Below, one piece after another: positions 1 through 8,357 of a DNA stretch of 36,691 nt (positions are counted from its first letter, which is position 1; each line of letters opens with the position of its first letter). The stretch is from Phycisphaerales bacterium (GTDB lineage Bacteria; Planctomycetota; Phycisphaerae; Phycisphaerales; UBA1924). The DNA lies in contig JAIEOW010000015.1 in assembly GCA_019750095.1 (NCBI GenBank), positions 1-36,691 of the forward strand. Direction: 5' to 3'. Made by a program: the position numbers and the translations under genes. Below the pieces are notes generated by a model. That model did not search any database and had not been told where the DNA came from. It saw only the letters and a program-made list of their open reading frames with translations.

Positions 1-1
1 G

Positions 2-52
2 CGCGATTTGCAAGTCAATGCCAGCAAAGCAGTTGCGGCACAATCTGCTTAG
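2..52 (+). CDS. Possible C-terminal tail of a gene cut by the window start
   Basis: Reading from base 2 gives an open frame of 16 codons ending in a TAG at 50-52 (the tail reads roughly QVNASKAVAAQSA). Its composition is plausible for the end of a protein, but it is too short to assign. No other frame in the first 160 bases looks coding. It may equally be chance. Confidence 0.2.
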   Translation, partial: RDLQVNASKAVAAQSA

Positions 53-170
53 CCATGGTTCACGGCGTTGGGTGCCATCCGCCGAAGATCAAATTGCCTG
101 CCTAGGCTTTGCCTGACTGGGCAATCTGCAGTTCAATCAGAGCGTATCAAGTACCAAGAAGGGAATGAGA

Positions 171-737
171 ATGTTTACGAATGCGATTTCGATAATGCCT
201 ACCGCAGCGGGTCTGATTCTACTTTGTAGCTTAGGCTTGTTCACAGGTTGCGCGACCATCGTGAATGGCAAAACACAGGACATCTCCGTCAGCACTGTTC
301 CCCCCGGTGCAACTGTCATGATCGATGGCCAGCAAACCTTGATCACGCCGAGCAAAGTGGCACTCCGTCGCAACAAAGACTATGTGTTTACGATCTCAAA
401 GGATGGGTATCAAACACAGGTTGTTCCGGTCACGGGCGTACTGAGTGGTTGGCTGCTGGGAAATTTGGTTTTTGGTGGCCTGATTGGTGGCGGCGTCGAC
501 GCGGCAACTGGTGCGGGGTTCACATTGACACCTGAGTCCATTGCCATCGTGCTTCAGCCATTGCAGCCAGGACAAACTCAACTCGCCGCTCCGACTGGTC
601 CGCTTTCGACGGATGAGCGAGCGCAGCTTGCTGACAAGATGAAGGCGGACGGAATCATCGACGAAAAGCAGCACGCGGCGATTAAGAAGAAGCTAGAGGA
701 GGAGCGAAAGAACTCTACCGCTCCTAACCCGAATTAG
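171..737 (+). CDS. PEGA-type lipoprotein with short helical tail
   Basis: Small predicted lipoprotein of about 188 residues. A hydrophobic signal segment ends in L-F-T-G-C, a usable if atypical lipobox, so the mature protein should be lipid-anchored at a Cys. Next comes a stretch typical of the PEGA fold (TIVNG, VSTVPPGATVMIDGQ, then TPSKVALRRNKDYVFTISKDGY), which is usually a surface or cell-wall associated beta module. A Gly-rich hydrophobic patch (GWLLGNLVFGGLIGGG) follows. The C-terminus is a charged helix with a SHOCT-like pattern (DGIIDEKQHAAIKKKLEEE). Two ATGs lie at 165 and 171. The purine-rich AAGAAGG at 156-162 is correctly spaced only for 171, so that start is preferred. The gene stands alone on its strand. 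The precise function is unknown; similar proteins are annotated as PEGA-domain lipoproteins. Confidence 0.75.
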   Translation: MFTNAISIMPTAAGLILLCSLGLFTGCATIVNGKTQDISVSTVPPGATVMIDGQQTLITPSKVALRRNKDYVFTISKDGYQTQVVPVTGVLSGWLLGNLVFGGLIGGGVDAATGAGFTLTPESIAIVLQPLQPGQTQLAAPTGPLSTDERAQLADKMKADGIIDEKQHAAIKKKLEEERKNSTAPNPN

Positions 738-892
738 TGCGAGACGACCCAGGTCCAAAGCAGCTGGGCAAGTCGGGAGGTAGCATCAACAGCGCAACCG
801 ATCGCGGCTGGGGGGATGCGGGGCGATCGGTGGATTCTCGTACGACGCACAACCTCACCGCCCTTTTGCTCCGTGGTCCTCCGTGTTTCAAA

Positions 893-934
893 TGCCTTGG
901 TGCTTCGGCCAAGGCAACCCACTCGGAGAGTGGG
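893..934. repeat. Two consecutive perfect hairpins
   Basis: TGCCTTGG (893-900) pairs with CCAAGGCA (909-916) around an 8-nt loop. Directly after it, CCCACTC (918-924) pairs with GAGTGGG (928-934) around a 3-nt loop. Neither is followed by a T-run on either strand, so they are not classical terminators. They sit between the end of the lipoprotein gene and the end of the serine dehydratase gene, and look like part of a structured intergenic repeat. Confidence 0.6.
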
Positions 935-945
935 GGTACCCAGAA

Positions 946-997
946 CCGATTCCCGATTCCCGATTCCCGGCTCCCGATTCCCGACTTCCGTTTCCCG
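946..997. repeat. Seven-bp tandem repeat (CCGATTC)n, G-quadruplex-capable on the minus strand
   Basis: About 7.5 copies of a 7-bp unit, consensus CCGATTC, begin at 946, 953, 960, 967 (CCGGCTC), 974, 981 (CCGACTT), 988 (CCGTTTC) and 995. The minus strand carries GGG runs separated by 4 nt, which meets the usual G-quadruplex pattern. The array lies downstream of the stop codon of the minus-strand serine dehydratase gene, so read-through RNA would carry the G-rich strand. Heptameric repeats of this general kind are known in cyanobacteria as STRR sequences and also occur in other bacteria; kinship is not claimed. Confidence 0.85.
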
Positions 998-1007
998 CGC
1001 CGAAGGT

Positions 1008-1027
1008 GCCCGGGCTTGCGCCCGGGC
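1008..1027 (-). terminator. GC-rich hairpin just after serine dehydratase stop
   Basis: GCCCGGGC (1008-1015) and GCCCGGGC (1020-1027) form an 8-bp perfect stem with a TTGC loop. It lies 11 bp past the stop of the minus-strand serine dehydratase gene. No T-run follows, so it is at best a non-canonical terminator or an RNA-stabilising 3' hairpin. Confidence 0.4.
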
Positions 1028-1038
1028 CTCGGATTGAA

Positions 1039-2499
1039 CTAGCACTCGCTGACGCTCACGCTCACGTTCACGGCAAGGCCGCCCTCGGCGGTTTCCTTGT
1101 ACTTGCCCATCATGTCCTGGGCCGTCTCCCACATGGTCTTGATCACGTCGTCGAGCGAGACTCTGGCCCGGTCGGGGTCGGATTCCAGGGCGATGTTGGC
1201 GGCGGTGATCGCCTTGATCGCGCCCATCGTGTTGCGCTCGATGCAGGGAATCTGCACCAGCCCCGCGATCGGGTCGCAGGTCATGCCGAGGTGGTGCTCC
1301 ATCGCGATCTCGGCGGCCATGGCGACCTGGCCCGGCGTGCCGCCGAGCACCTGCGTCAGTCCGCCGGCGGCCATCGCGCTGGAGACGCCGATTTCGGCCT
1401 GGCATCCGCCCATGGCGGCGGAGATCGTCGCGCCCTTCTTAAAGAGCGAGCCGATCTCGCCGGAGGTGAGCATGAAGTCGATGATGCCTTGCTCGGATGA
1501 ACGGCAGAAGCACCAGTAGTACATCATGACGGCGGGAATCACGCCCGCCGCGCCGTTGGTCGGCGCGGTGACGACGCGCCCGAAGGCGGCGTTTTCTTCA
1601 TTCACGGCGAGCGCGAAGGTGCTGACCCACTTGAGAATCTGCTGAAACTCGCGGGTGGAATGGCGGACGACATCGAGCCACCCGTCGAGGTCGTCATACT
1701 CGCGGATGCCGGAAGAGCCGAAGCCCTGGGTGAGCTTGCGGTTCATGACGCCGCCGCGACGAGCGACGTTCAGCCCGCCGGGAAGCATGGCGTCGGTGGG
1801 GGGGTGGCACCCGCGGTAGATGCACTCGGCCATGGTGCGCCAGATGGTCAATAGGCCCTTGCGGATGTCGGCTTCGCTGCGCCAGACACGCTCGTTCTCA
1901 AAGACGATCTGCGGGATGGTCTTGCCGCTGGCGCGGCAGTGGCGGAGCACGTCGTCGCCGGTGTTGCAGTGAAACGGGAGCTTGACGGCCCGTTCGCCGG
2001 TGGCGTGCTCACCCTCTTGCACGACGAAGCCGCCGCCGACGGAGTAGTAGGTTTCGGAGATGGTTTCGCCCCCGGTGAGATGGGCGGTGAAGCGGATGCC
2101 GTTGGCGTGGAACGGCAGCGGCGGGGCGTGGATGTGGAAGAGGATGTCTTGGTCGTAGTGGAAGTCGATGCTCTGAGACTTGCCCCAGGCGCCGCCGGGG
2201 AGCCGTATGCGATTGGCTTCCTTGATGGCGGCGATGCGGTGGTCGATGGTGGCGGTGTCGCAGGTGACGGGATCATCGCCCGAGAGGGCGAGCATGACGG
2301 CGATGTCGGTGCCGTGGCCGTGACCGGTCTTGGCGAGCGAGCCGAAGAGCTCGGTGACGATGCGAACGACGCTGGAGAGCTTGCCGCGCTGTTGAACAAC
2401 GTTCAGGAACTTCTGCGCGGCACGCCAGGGGCCCATGGTGTGAGAGCTTGAAGGCCCGACGCCGATTTTGAAGATGTCGAAGACGCTGATGGCTTCCAT
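1039..2499 (-). CDS. sdaA: L-serine dehydratase, iron-sulfur, single chain
   Basis: Cytosolic L-serine ammonia-lyase converting L-serine to pyruvate and ammonia with a catalytic [4Fe-4S] cluster. At 486 residues it is a fused beta-alpha (single-chain, SdaA-like) form. The N-terminal beta domain opens with [20 protein letters not shown]. The alpha domain carries Cys366 (MGGCQAEIG), Cys408 (MTCDP) and Cys419 (IPCIE). Their 42- and 11-residue spacing equals that of the cluster ligands of the Legionella enzyme, and the protein ends in Cys486, matching the C-terminal tail Cys of that family. The start at 2499 has a GAGG seven bases upstream. It is divergent from the RND adaptor gene across 163 bp. 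The tail [10 protein letters not shown] is a slightly extended Val-Ser repeat before the final Cys. Serine use links it loosely to the glycine decarboxylase gene at 25.5 kb. Confidence 0.95.
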   Translation of the reverse strand: MEAISVFDIFKIGVGPSSSHTMGPWRAAQKFLNVVQQRGKLSSVVRIVTELFGSLAKTGHGHGTDIAVMLALSGDDPVTCDTATIDHRIAAIKEANRIRLPGGAWGKSQSIDFHYDQDILFHIHAPPLPFHANGIRFTAHLTGGETISETYYSVGGGFVVQEGEHATGERAVKLPFHCNTGDDVLRHCRASGKTIPQIVFENERVWRSEADIRKGLLTIWRTMAECIYRGCHPPTDAMLPGGLNVARRGGVMNRKLTQGFGSSGIREYDDLDGWLDVVRHSTREFQQILKWVSTFALAVNEENAAFGRVVTAPTNGAAGVIPAVMMYYWCFCRSSEQGIIDFMLTSGEIGSLFKKGATISAAMGGCQAEIGVSSAMAAGGLTQVLGGTPGQVAMAAEIAMEHHLGMTCDPIAGLVQIPCIERNTMGAIKAITAANIALESDPDRARVSLDDVIKTMWETAQDMMGKYKETAEGGLAVNVSVSVSEC

Positions 2500-2634
2500 G
2501 CGCGGGCCTCGCGGTCGAATCGGTCAACCCGTTCGATGAGCGTTGAGAAGGGTAGGGAGAGGCGAGCGTTTATTGAGCACCGAAATCAACAAGCGCGAAA
2601 AGCCCGGCCAAGCCCCGGGTATGCTGATGGAGTT

Positions 2635-2650
2635 CGGACGAATCCGTCCG
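2635..2650 (+). promoter_or_regulatory. Hairpin directly before the RND adaptor ribosome-binding site
   Basis: CGGACG (2635-2640) and CGTCCG (2645-2650) form a perfect 6-bp stem with loop AATC. It ends two bases before the strong Shine-Dalgarno GGGAGG (2653-2658) of the adaptor start at 2663. A TATGCT box (2620-2625) lies just upstream and could be a -10 element, but I see no good -35. The hairpin could influence translation initiation; this is inference. Confidence 0.35.
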
Positions 2651-2662
2651 TTGGGAGGCACG

Positions 2663-3907
2663 ATGAACGGCGGGCACAATCGCACGACGGCGCAAGTGGT
2701 GATCGGGGTGATGGTGATGGCGTCGATCACCGGAGGGTTGGGCGGGATGGGAGGATGTGAGCGGAAGAAGGCCGCCGCGCCACCAGCGGGGCCACCGCCC
2801 GAGGTGATCGTGCACACGGTGAGCGCGAGCACGGTGCCGATGGTGTATGAGTTTGTCGGTCAGACGCAGGCGAGCAAGACGGTGGAGGTGCGTGCGCGCG
2901 TGCAGGGGTTCCTTGAGAAGAAGGCGTTCGATGAGGGCACGCACGTTGACGAGGGCGAGCTGCTATTCAAGATCGATGATCGCTCGTTCAAGGCTGATCT
3001 GGAGGTGGTGAAGGCGCAGCTGGCGCGGGCTCAGGCCGAGCTGGCCAACGCGTCGCGGCAGGTGGGGCGGTTGCAGGAGCTGCAGCGACAAGGGGCAACG
3101 AGCCCGAAAGAGCTCGATGACTGGGAGACGCAGGAACGCACGGCCCGCGCCACGGTGCGGCTGTATGAGGCGAGCGTGGCGCAGTCGCAGCTCAATCTGA
3201 GCTATACGGCGATCGTCTCGCCGCTGCGGGGCAAGGTCGGTTTGACGATGAAGGATGAAGGGTCGCTGGTGGACTCGGGGCCGAATAGTCTGCTGACCAC
3301 GGTGTGGCAGATGGACCCGATCTATGTGCTCTTCTCGATCAGCGAGCGCGAGTGGCTGCAATGGCGCGAGGAAGTGGCGGCGCAGCGCGTGCGGCTTGGT
3401 GGCGGCCTCACCAAGCCCAAGGTGCAAATCGTGCTGCTGGATGGCACGATCCACGAGGCCAAGGGCGAGCTGGACTTCTTTGATGCGACCGTGAACCCGC
3501 AGACGGGCACCGCGACGGCACGCGGGGTGTTTGAGAATCCGCGTCCCGCGCCCACGGCCGAGCGGCCCGAGCCGGAAGAATCGCTGAAGCCCGGACAGTT
3601 TGTGCGGGCGCGGATCGTCGGGTGGGAACGGCCCGATTCGCTGACGGTTCCCAAGCGGTCGGTCTTGCAGACTCCGACGGGGCCGATCGTGATGGCGGTG
3701 AACGCCGAGAGCAAGGTCGAGGTGCGCCCGATCAAGACCGGCGCGTGGTACGGGGACGAGTGGATCGTTCTGGAGGGCGTGAAGCCCGGTGATCGCGTGA
3801 TCGCCGACGGGTTCATGAAAGCTCCACCGGGCACGGTGGTGAAGGTCGCCGAGCGAGCGGCGGATTCGCCGAGCGCGGGCAAGAGCAGCGGGGGGGAGAA
3901 GAAGTGA
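2663..3907 (+). CDS. RND efflux periplasmic adaptor (AcrA/MexE-like)
   Basis: Membrane-fusion protein linking an inner-membrane RND pump to an outer-membrane channel. About 414 residues. A short hydrophobic segment ends in GGMGGC, so it is probably a lipoprotein. Domains in order: beta-barrel/lipoyl first half (EFVGQTQASKTVEVRARVQGFLEK, FDEGTHVDEGELLFKIDD), an alpha-hairpin (VVKAQLARAQAELANASRQV), the lipoyl second half (IVSPLRGKVGLTMKDEGSLV), beta-barrel, and a membrane-proximal domain (LTVPKRSVLQTPTGPIVMAV, GVKPGDRVIADG). The frame is open further upstream to 2543, but only 2663 has a Shine-Dalgarno (GGGAGG, 2653-2658) and it gives a normal-length adaptor. The stop overlaps the GTG start of the permease by 4 bp (GTGA), indicating translational coupling. 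No regulator gene adjoins it. Confidence 0.92.
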   Translation: MNGGHNRTTAQVVIGVMVMASITGGLGGMGGCERKKAAAPPAGPPPEVIVHTVSASTVPMVYEFVGQTQASKTVEVRARVQGFLEKKAFDEGTHVDEGELLFKIDDRSFKADLEVVKAQLARAQAELANASRQVGRLQELQRQGATSPKELDDWETQERTARATVRLYEASVAQSQLNLSYTAIVSPLRGKVGLTMKDEGSLVDSGPNSLLTTVWQMDPIYVLFSISEREWLQWREEVAAQRVRLGGGLTKPKVQIVLLDGTIHEAKGELDFFDATVNPQTGTATARGVFENPRPAPTAERPEPEESLKPGQFVRARIVGWERPDSLTVPKRSVLQTPTGPIVMAVNAESKVEVRPIKTGAWYGDEWIVLEGVKPGDRVIADGFMKAPPGTVVKVAERAADSPSAGKSSGGEKK

Positions 3908-6900
3908 TCAGCAAGTTCTTCATTGATCGCCCGGTGTTCGCATCGGTGCTGTCGATCATCATCATTCTGGCCGGGCTGGTGTCGATGGGTGTGCTGCCGA
4001 TCGCCCGGTTTCCGGACATCGTGCCCCCGAGCGTTGCGCTGCGGGCGACGTATCAGGGTGCGAGCGCCGAGACGGTGGCGCAGTCGGTCGCCGCCCCGAT
4101 CGAGCAGCAGTTGTCGGGGGCGAAGAACCTGATCTACTTTCAGTCGCAGTCGGCCAACGACGGCACGATGTCGCTGACGGCGAGCTTTGAGATCGGCTCG
4201 GATCAGGACCTTGCGGCGGTGGACGTGCAGAATCGGCTGTCGATCGCGACGCCGAGATTGCCGCAGGACGTTGTGCGGCAGGGTCTGCCGGTGACCAAGA
4301 CCAGCACGAACCTGATCTGCGTGATCGCACTCACCAGCCCGACCAAGCAGTTCGACGACGTGTACCTGTCGAACTATGCCACGATCAACGTGGTGGATCA
4401 GCTCAAGCGCATTCCGGGCGTCGGTGATGTGAACGTGTTCGGTGCCAAGGACTACGCGATGCGGGTCTGGCTGAACCCGGAGCGATTGACGCAAAAGCAA
4501 CTCAGCATCAGCGACGTGGCGGGGGCGATTCGCGAGCAGAACGCGATCTTTGCCGCGGGCCGCATCGGGCAGCGGCCGAATCCTGGTCAGGCGGAGCTGA
4601 CCGTGCCCGTGCTCACGCGCGGGCGACTGAGCGAACCGGAAGACTATGAGAACATCGTGATCCGCACCAGCGGCGATGGCGCGATGCTGAAGCTGAAAGA
4701 CCTTGCGCGTGTGGAGCTTGGCGCACAGAGCTATGACAGCGTCGGGCGCATGGACGGCAACCCGTCCACGCTGATTCTCGTCTATCTGCAATCCGGCGGC
4801 AACGCGATCAACGTGTACAACAGCGTGCGTTCTTCGATGGACGAACTCGCAAAGGGCTTTCCGGCGGGGATGGAGTACAAGATTCCCTATGAGACCGTCA
4901 CCTTTGTCACGGCGTCGATCGAGGAGGTCGTGCGCACGCTGCTGGAAGCGGTTGTGCTCGTGCTGGTCGTGGTGTTCATCTTCCTGCAGAACTGGCGGGC
5001 GACGCTGATCCCTCTTCTGGCGGTGCCGGTGTCGATCATCGGCACGTTCGCGGGCATGCAGGCGCTCGGATTCAGCATCAACACGCTGACCCTTTTCGGC
5101 CTCGTGCTTGCGATCGGCATTGTGGTGGATGACGCGATCGTGGTTGTGGAGAACGTCGAACGCATCATGCAGGACGAGCATCTGCCGGTGCGCGAGGCGA
5201 CCATCAAGGCGATGGAGGAGGTCACCGGGCCGGTGATCGCGATCGTGCTTGTGCTGAGCGCGGTGTTTCTGCCGGTCGCGTTTCTGGGCGGGCTCACGGG
5301 CGAGTTGTATCGCCAGTTTGCCGTGACCATCGCGATCAGCGTGGTGATCTCTGGCATTGTCGCGCTGAGCTTGAGTCCCGCGCTCTGCCGCCTGTTGCTG
5401 AAGCCGCATGATGCCAAGAAGGGGCTTGTGCAAAGGCTCTTGGATGCGGTGCTTTTCAACTGGTTCAACTGGGTGTTTGATCGGATCACACGCGGCTATA
5501 CGGGCGGCGTGCGGCTGGCGGTGCGCGGATGGATCGCCACGGTGCTGATCTTTGCCGTGCTGTGCGGGGCGACGTGGCAACTGTTCCAGCGCATCCCAAG
5601 CGGGTTCATCCCGGACGAGGATCAGGGATACATCATCACCGCAATCTTTCTGCCTGATGGTGCGTCGATCGATCGGACCGACAAGCTCGTGCGCGAGGTG
5701 GAGAGCTTCTTTCTCGACAAGTCGCTGGCTGGCGTCGTTGATCACACCGTGGCGCTCGTGGGGCTGGACTTGTTTGCAGGAAGCGTGAACGCGACCAACG
5801 CCGCGGTGATCTTCACCCGATTGAAGCCTTGGGAGGAACGCAAAGGGGCGGAGGCATCCAACAGAGCGATCATCGGTCGTTCATGGCAGAAGTTCGGCGG
5901 GCACCCCGAGGGCATGGTGATCACGGTGAATCCGCCGTCGATCCAGGGGCTGGGGCAGCGGGCCGGGTTTGAGATGCAGTTTCAGGCACGGCGCGGGCAG
6001 GACGTGCGCGAGCTGGTGGCCGCGCTGAATCGATTCACCGCAGAGGCGTCAAAGCGACCGGAACTGACAGGCGTGCAGAGCACGGTGCGAGTGACGCAGC
6101 CGCAATTGTTCGTGGATCTGGATCGCGAGCGGGCGAAGGCGGCTGGAGTGCCGATCAATCAGGTGTTCGATGCGCTGCAGGCGTATCTGGGCGCGTTGTA
6201 TGTGAACGACTTTGACAAGTTCGGGCGTGTGTGGCGCGTGCAGTTGCAGGCCGAGCCGGAGTTCCGATCCAGTCCGGAATCGCTGAGCAAGATCTATGTC
6301 CGGAACGAGGCGGGCAGCATGGTTCCAGTGGCGGGTCTGGTGAAGACAAACTTTCAGGTGGGCCCGAATCTGGTGAGCCGGTTCAACGGCTTTCCGGCGG
6401 TGCAGGTGACGGGTGCACCCGGACCGGGGTATAGCACCGGGCAATCCATGCAGGCGGTGCGCGAGGTGTTTGACGCGATGAATCTCGCGGGCGAGGGTTT
6501 CGGGTATGAGTGGTCTGGCGCGTCGTATCAGGAAGTGAAGGCGGGCAATGCTGCGCCGATGGTGATCGGGTTCGGACTGATCGTGGTGTTCCTGGTTCTT
6601 GCGGCACAGTTTGAGAAGTGGTCGCTGCCGATCGCGGTGATGCTGGCGGTCCCGCTGGGCGTGCTGGGGGCGCTGGTGGCGGTGTACATTCGCGGGATCG
6701 AAAGGGACATTTACTTCCAGATCGGCTTGCTCACGCTGGTGGGGCTGGCCGCGAAGAATGCGATCCTGATCGTGGAGTTCTGCGTGGTGCTGCGCGGCGA
6801 GGGCAAGACGATCCGCGAGGCAGCGATCCAGGCCGCCAGGATGCGGTTTCGCCCGATCATCATGACCTCGCTCGCGTTCATCCTGGGCGTTCTGCCCTTG

Positions 6901-7137
6901 GTCATCGCGTCGGGCGCGGGCGCGGCGGGTCGCCACTCGATTGGCACCGGCATCATGGGCGGCATGATTGCGGCAACCGTACTGGCGATCTTCTTTGTGC
7001 CGGTCTTCTACGTGCTGCTGCAGAGTCTGACGGATTGGATCGGCAGGCACACCAAGGGAGCGCTCGTGCGTGGCGGTGCGCCGGTGCCCGCGCCGGCATC
7101 TGCGCCCGCGGCGACGGTTCAAGAGTCCAAGCATTGA
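3904..7137 (+). CDS. RND multidrug efflux permease (HAE1, AcrB/MexF-like)
   Basis: Inner-membrane proton-driven export pump of 1077 residues, close to the family norm of about 1050. It opens with FFIDRPVFASVLSIIIILAG (TM1), followed by a large periplasmic porter loop, TM2-6, a second porter loop and TM8-12. The proton-relay residues are present: Asp409-Asp410 in GIVVDDAIVVVENVERIM and Lys951 in LTLVGLAAKNAILIVEF. The family signature GFIPDEDQGY opens the second periplasmic half. The GTG start overlaps the adaptor stop by 4 bp. The C-terminus is an Ala/Pro-rich tail (GGAPVPAPASAPAATVQESKH). No outer-membrane factor follows; the nearest is the TolC-like gene at 15324. Substrates cannot be read from sequence, but hydrophobic drugs or lipids are typical. 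Confidence 0.96.
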   Translation: MISKFFIDRPVFASVLSIIIILAGLVSMGVLPIARFPDIVPPSVALRATYQGASAETVAQSVAAPIEQQLSGAKNLIYFQSQSANDGTMSLTASFEIGSDQDLAAVDVQNRLSIATPRLPQDVVRQGLPVTKTSTNLICVIALTSPTKQFDDVYLSNYATINVVDQLKRIPGVGDVNVFGAKDYAMRVWLNPERLTQKQLSISDVAGAIREQNAIFAAGRIGQRPNPGQAELTVPVLTRGRLSEPEDYENIVIRTSGDGAMLKLKDLARVELGAQSYDSVGRMDGNPSTLILVYLQSGGNAINVYNSVRSSMDELAKGFPAGMEYKIPYETVTFVTASIEEVVRTLLEAVVLVLVVVFIFLQNWRATLIPLLAVPVSIIGTFAGMQALGFSINTLTLFGLVLAIGIVVDDAIVVVENVERIMQDEHLPVREATIKAMEEVTGPVIAIVLVLSAVFLPVAFLGGLTGELYRQFAVTIAISVVISGIVALSLSPALCRLLLKPHDAKKGLVQRLLDAVLFNWFNWVFDRITRGYTGGVRLAVRGWIATVLIFAVLCGATWQLFQRIPSGFIPDEDQGYIITAIFLPDGASIDRTDKLVREVESFFLDKSLAGVVDHTVALVGLDLFAGSVNATNAAVIFTRLKPWEERKGAEASNRAIIGRSWQKFGGHPEGMVITVNPPSIQGLGQRAGFEMQFQARRGQDVRELVAALNRFTAEASKRPELTGVQSTVRVTQPQLFVDLDRERAKAAGVPINQVFDALQAYLGALYVNDFDKFGRVWRVQLQAEPEFRSSPESLSKIYVRNEAGSMVPVAGLVKTNFQVGPNLVSRFNGFPAVQVTGAPGPGYSTGQSMQAVREVFDAMNLAGEGFGYEWSGASYQEVKAGNAAPMVIGFGLIVVFLVLAAQFEKWSLPIAVMLAVPLGVLGALVAVYIRGIERDIYFQIGLLTLVGLAAKNAILIVEFCVVLRGEGKTIREAAIQAARMRFRPIIMTSLAFILGVLPLVIASGAGAAGRHSIGTGIMGGMIAATVLAIFFVPVFYVLLQSLTDWIGRHTKGALVRGGAPVPAPASAPAATVQESKH

Positions 7138-7153
7138 CTCCGGAGGACATTTG

Positions 7154-8269
7154 ATGATTCTCAGCGTCGTCGTTGCCGCTCTATCGCTTGCGCAGCCCAC
7201 CCCAATCGCGGATCCTGCAACGGCCGCCACCCCGGGCATTCGCCATTCAAAGGAGACCGGCCCGCTTCGCATCGCGGTCGTGGGGCTGGTGCATGGGCAT
7301 GTCGAGGGACTGCTCTGGAACGGCACGCAGCGGAGCGATCTGAAGATCGTGGGCGTGCAAGAGCCGAATCGTGCCCTCTTCGATCGCCTCGCGGCCAAGT
7401 ACAAGCTCGACCCGTCGCTGTACTTCGCAGATCTTGGCGCGATGCTCGATGCGACCAAGCCCGAGGCGGCGAGCGTGATGACGTCGATCGCCGATCATCG
7501 TTTGGCGGCCGAGGCCTGCGCACCCCGCGGCGTGCACATGCTGCTCGAGAAACCGCTGGCGTACTCCAAGGCCGACGGTGAGCGCATCGCCGAGTTGTCG
7601 CGAAAACACGGCGTGCTCGCACTCACGAACTTTGAGACAAGCTGGTACGCCTCGGTTCGCGAGGCCAAGTCGATGGTGGATTCCGGTGCGATGGCCCCGA
7701 TCCGAAGGATGGTCTTCCGCCACGGACATAAAGGGCCGAAGGAGATCGGCTGCACCGCCGAGTTCCTCTCATGGCTCACCGATCCTGAAGCCAATGGCGG
7801 CGGTGCCATCGTGGACTTTGGCTGCTACGGCGCGGTGCTCAGCACATGGCTGATGAACGGCGAGCGCCCGCTGCGGATCGTGGCGAGCGCGACGACCCTT
7901 AAGCCGAGCGTCTATCCGCGCGTGGATGACGATGCGACGATCATCCTGACCTACCCGTCGGCGACCGCCGTCGTTCAGGCGAGTTGGGCGTGGACGCACG
8001 ACAACAAGGAGATGGATCTGCACACCGAGAAGGGTTCCATCCATTGCGGCAAGTGGGACGAGCTTCTGACGCGAACTCCCGACGCGCCATCTCGCAAGGT
8101 GACTCCGACACCCAAGCCGAGCCACCTTGAGAATGAGTGGACCTACTTCCGGAAAGTGGTTCGGGGCGAGTGCGCGGTGGACCCGCTTTCGAGTGTGGAA
8201 CTGAACCTGATTGCGGTCGAGATTCTCGACGAGGCGCGCCGCCAGGTCGCTCGCCCCGTCGCGAGATGA
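7154..8269 (+). CDS. Gfo/Idh/MocA family oxidoreductase with signal-like N-terminus
   Basis: Predicted NAD(P)-dependent oxidoreductase of 371 residues. The Rossmann part contains IAVVGLVHGHVEGL, a GLxHGH variant of the usual GxGxxG, and the family motif EKP in HMLLEKPLAYSKADGERI. The C-terminal beta-sheet domain (GGGAIVDFGCYGAVLSTWLM, VDDDATIILTYPSATAVVQASW) is typical of the family. The first 18 residues (MILSVVVAALSLAQPTPIAD) resemble a Sec signal but have no basic residues and no twin-arginine motif. Export of a cofactor-binding enzyme by Sec would be unusual, so location is uncertain. The start at 7154 has GGAGGA six bases upstream. The gene follows the RND permease after 16 bp and may be cotranscribed, but no functional link is evident. 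Substrate unknown. Confidence 0.85.
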   Translation: MILSVVVAALSLAQPTPIADPATAATPGIRHSKETGPLRIAVVGLVHGHVEGLLWNGTQRSDLKIVGVQEPNRALFDRLAAKYKLDPSLYFADLGAMLDATKPEAASVMTSIADHRLAAEACAPRGVHMLLEKPLAYSKADGERIAELSRKHGVLALTNFETSWYASVREAKSMVDSGAMAPIRRMVFRHGHKGPKEIGCTAEFLSWLTDPEANGGGAIVDFGCYGAVLSTWLMNGERPLRIVASATTLKPSVYPRVDDDATIILTYPSATAVVQASWAWTHDNKEMDLHTEKGSIHCGKWDELLTRTPDAPSRKVTPTPKPSHLENEWTYFRKVVRGECAVDPLSSVELNLIAVEILDEARRQVARPVAR

Positions 8270-8296
8270 TTTGTTCGGCTTTCTGTGGTAATCGGC

Positions 8297-8357
8297 TTGA
8301 CCGTGCGACGGGGGCCTGTATACGCTTGATTCAAACACATGATTGAAACAGGTGTTT
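8297..8357 (+). promoter_or_regulatory. Candidate promoter and operator of first TetR-permease unit
   Basis: A -35-like TTGACC (8297-8302) is separated by 16 bp from a -10-like TATACG (8319-8324). This predicts a start near 8331, only about eight bases before the ATG at 8339. Inverted half-sites AAACAC (8333-8338) and GTGTTT (8352-8357) with a 13-bp spacer straddle the start codon. A near-repeat TGATTCAAACA / TGATTGAAACA (8328-8338 and 8341-8351) lies in the same place. Binding here would block both transcription and translation start, consistent with TetR autoregulation. Confidence 0.5.

Noticed and set aside
946..997. CRISPR array
   Set aside because: Unit is 7 bp with no spacers and no cas genes; it is a simple tandem repeat.
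2543..2662. N-terminal extension of the RND adaptor by 40 residues
   Set aside because: No ribosome-binding site at 2543, and it would put a charged segment before the signal peptide; the ATG at 2663 has GGGAGG.
3322..5745. Very long open frame (807 codons) antisense to the RND adaptor and permease
   Set aside because: His/Arg/Asp-rich low-complexity translation without domains, produced by the high-GC third positions of the real genes on the plus strand.
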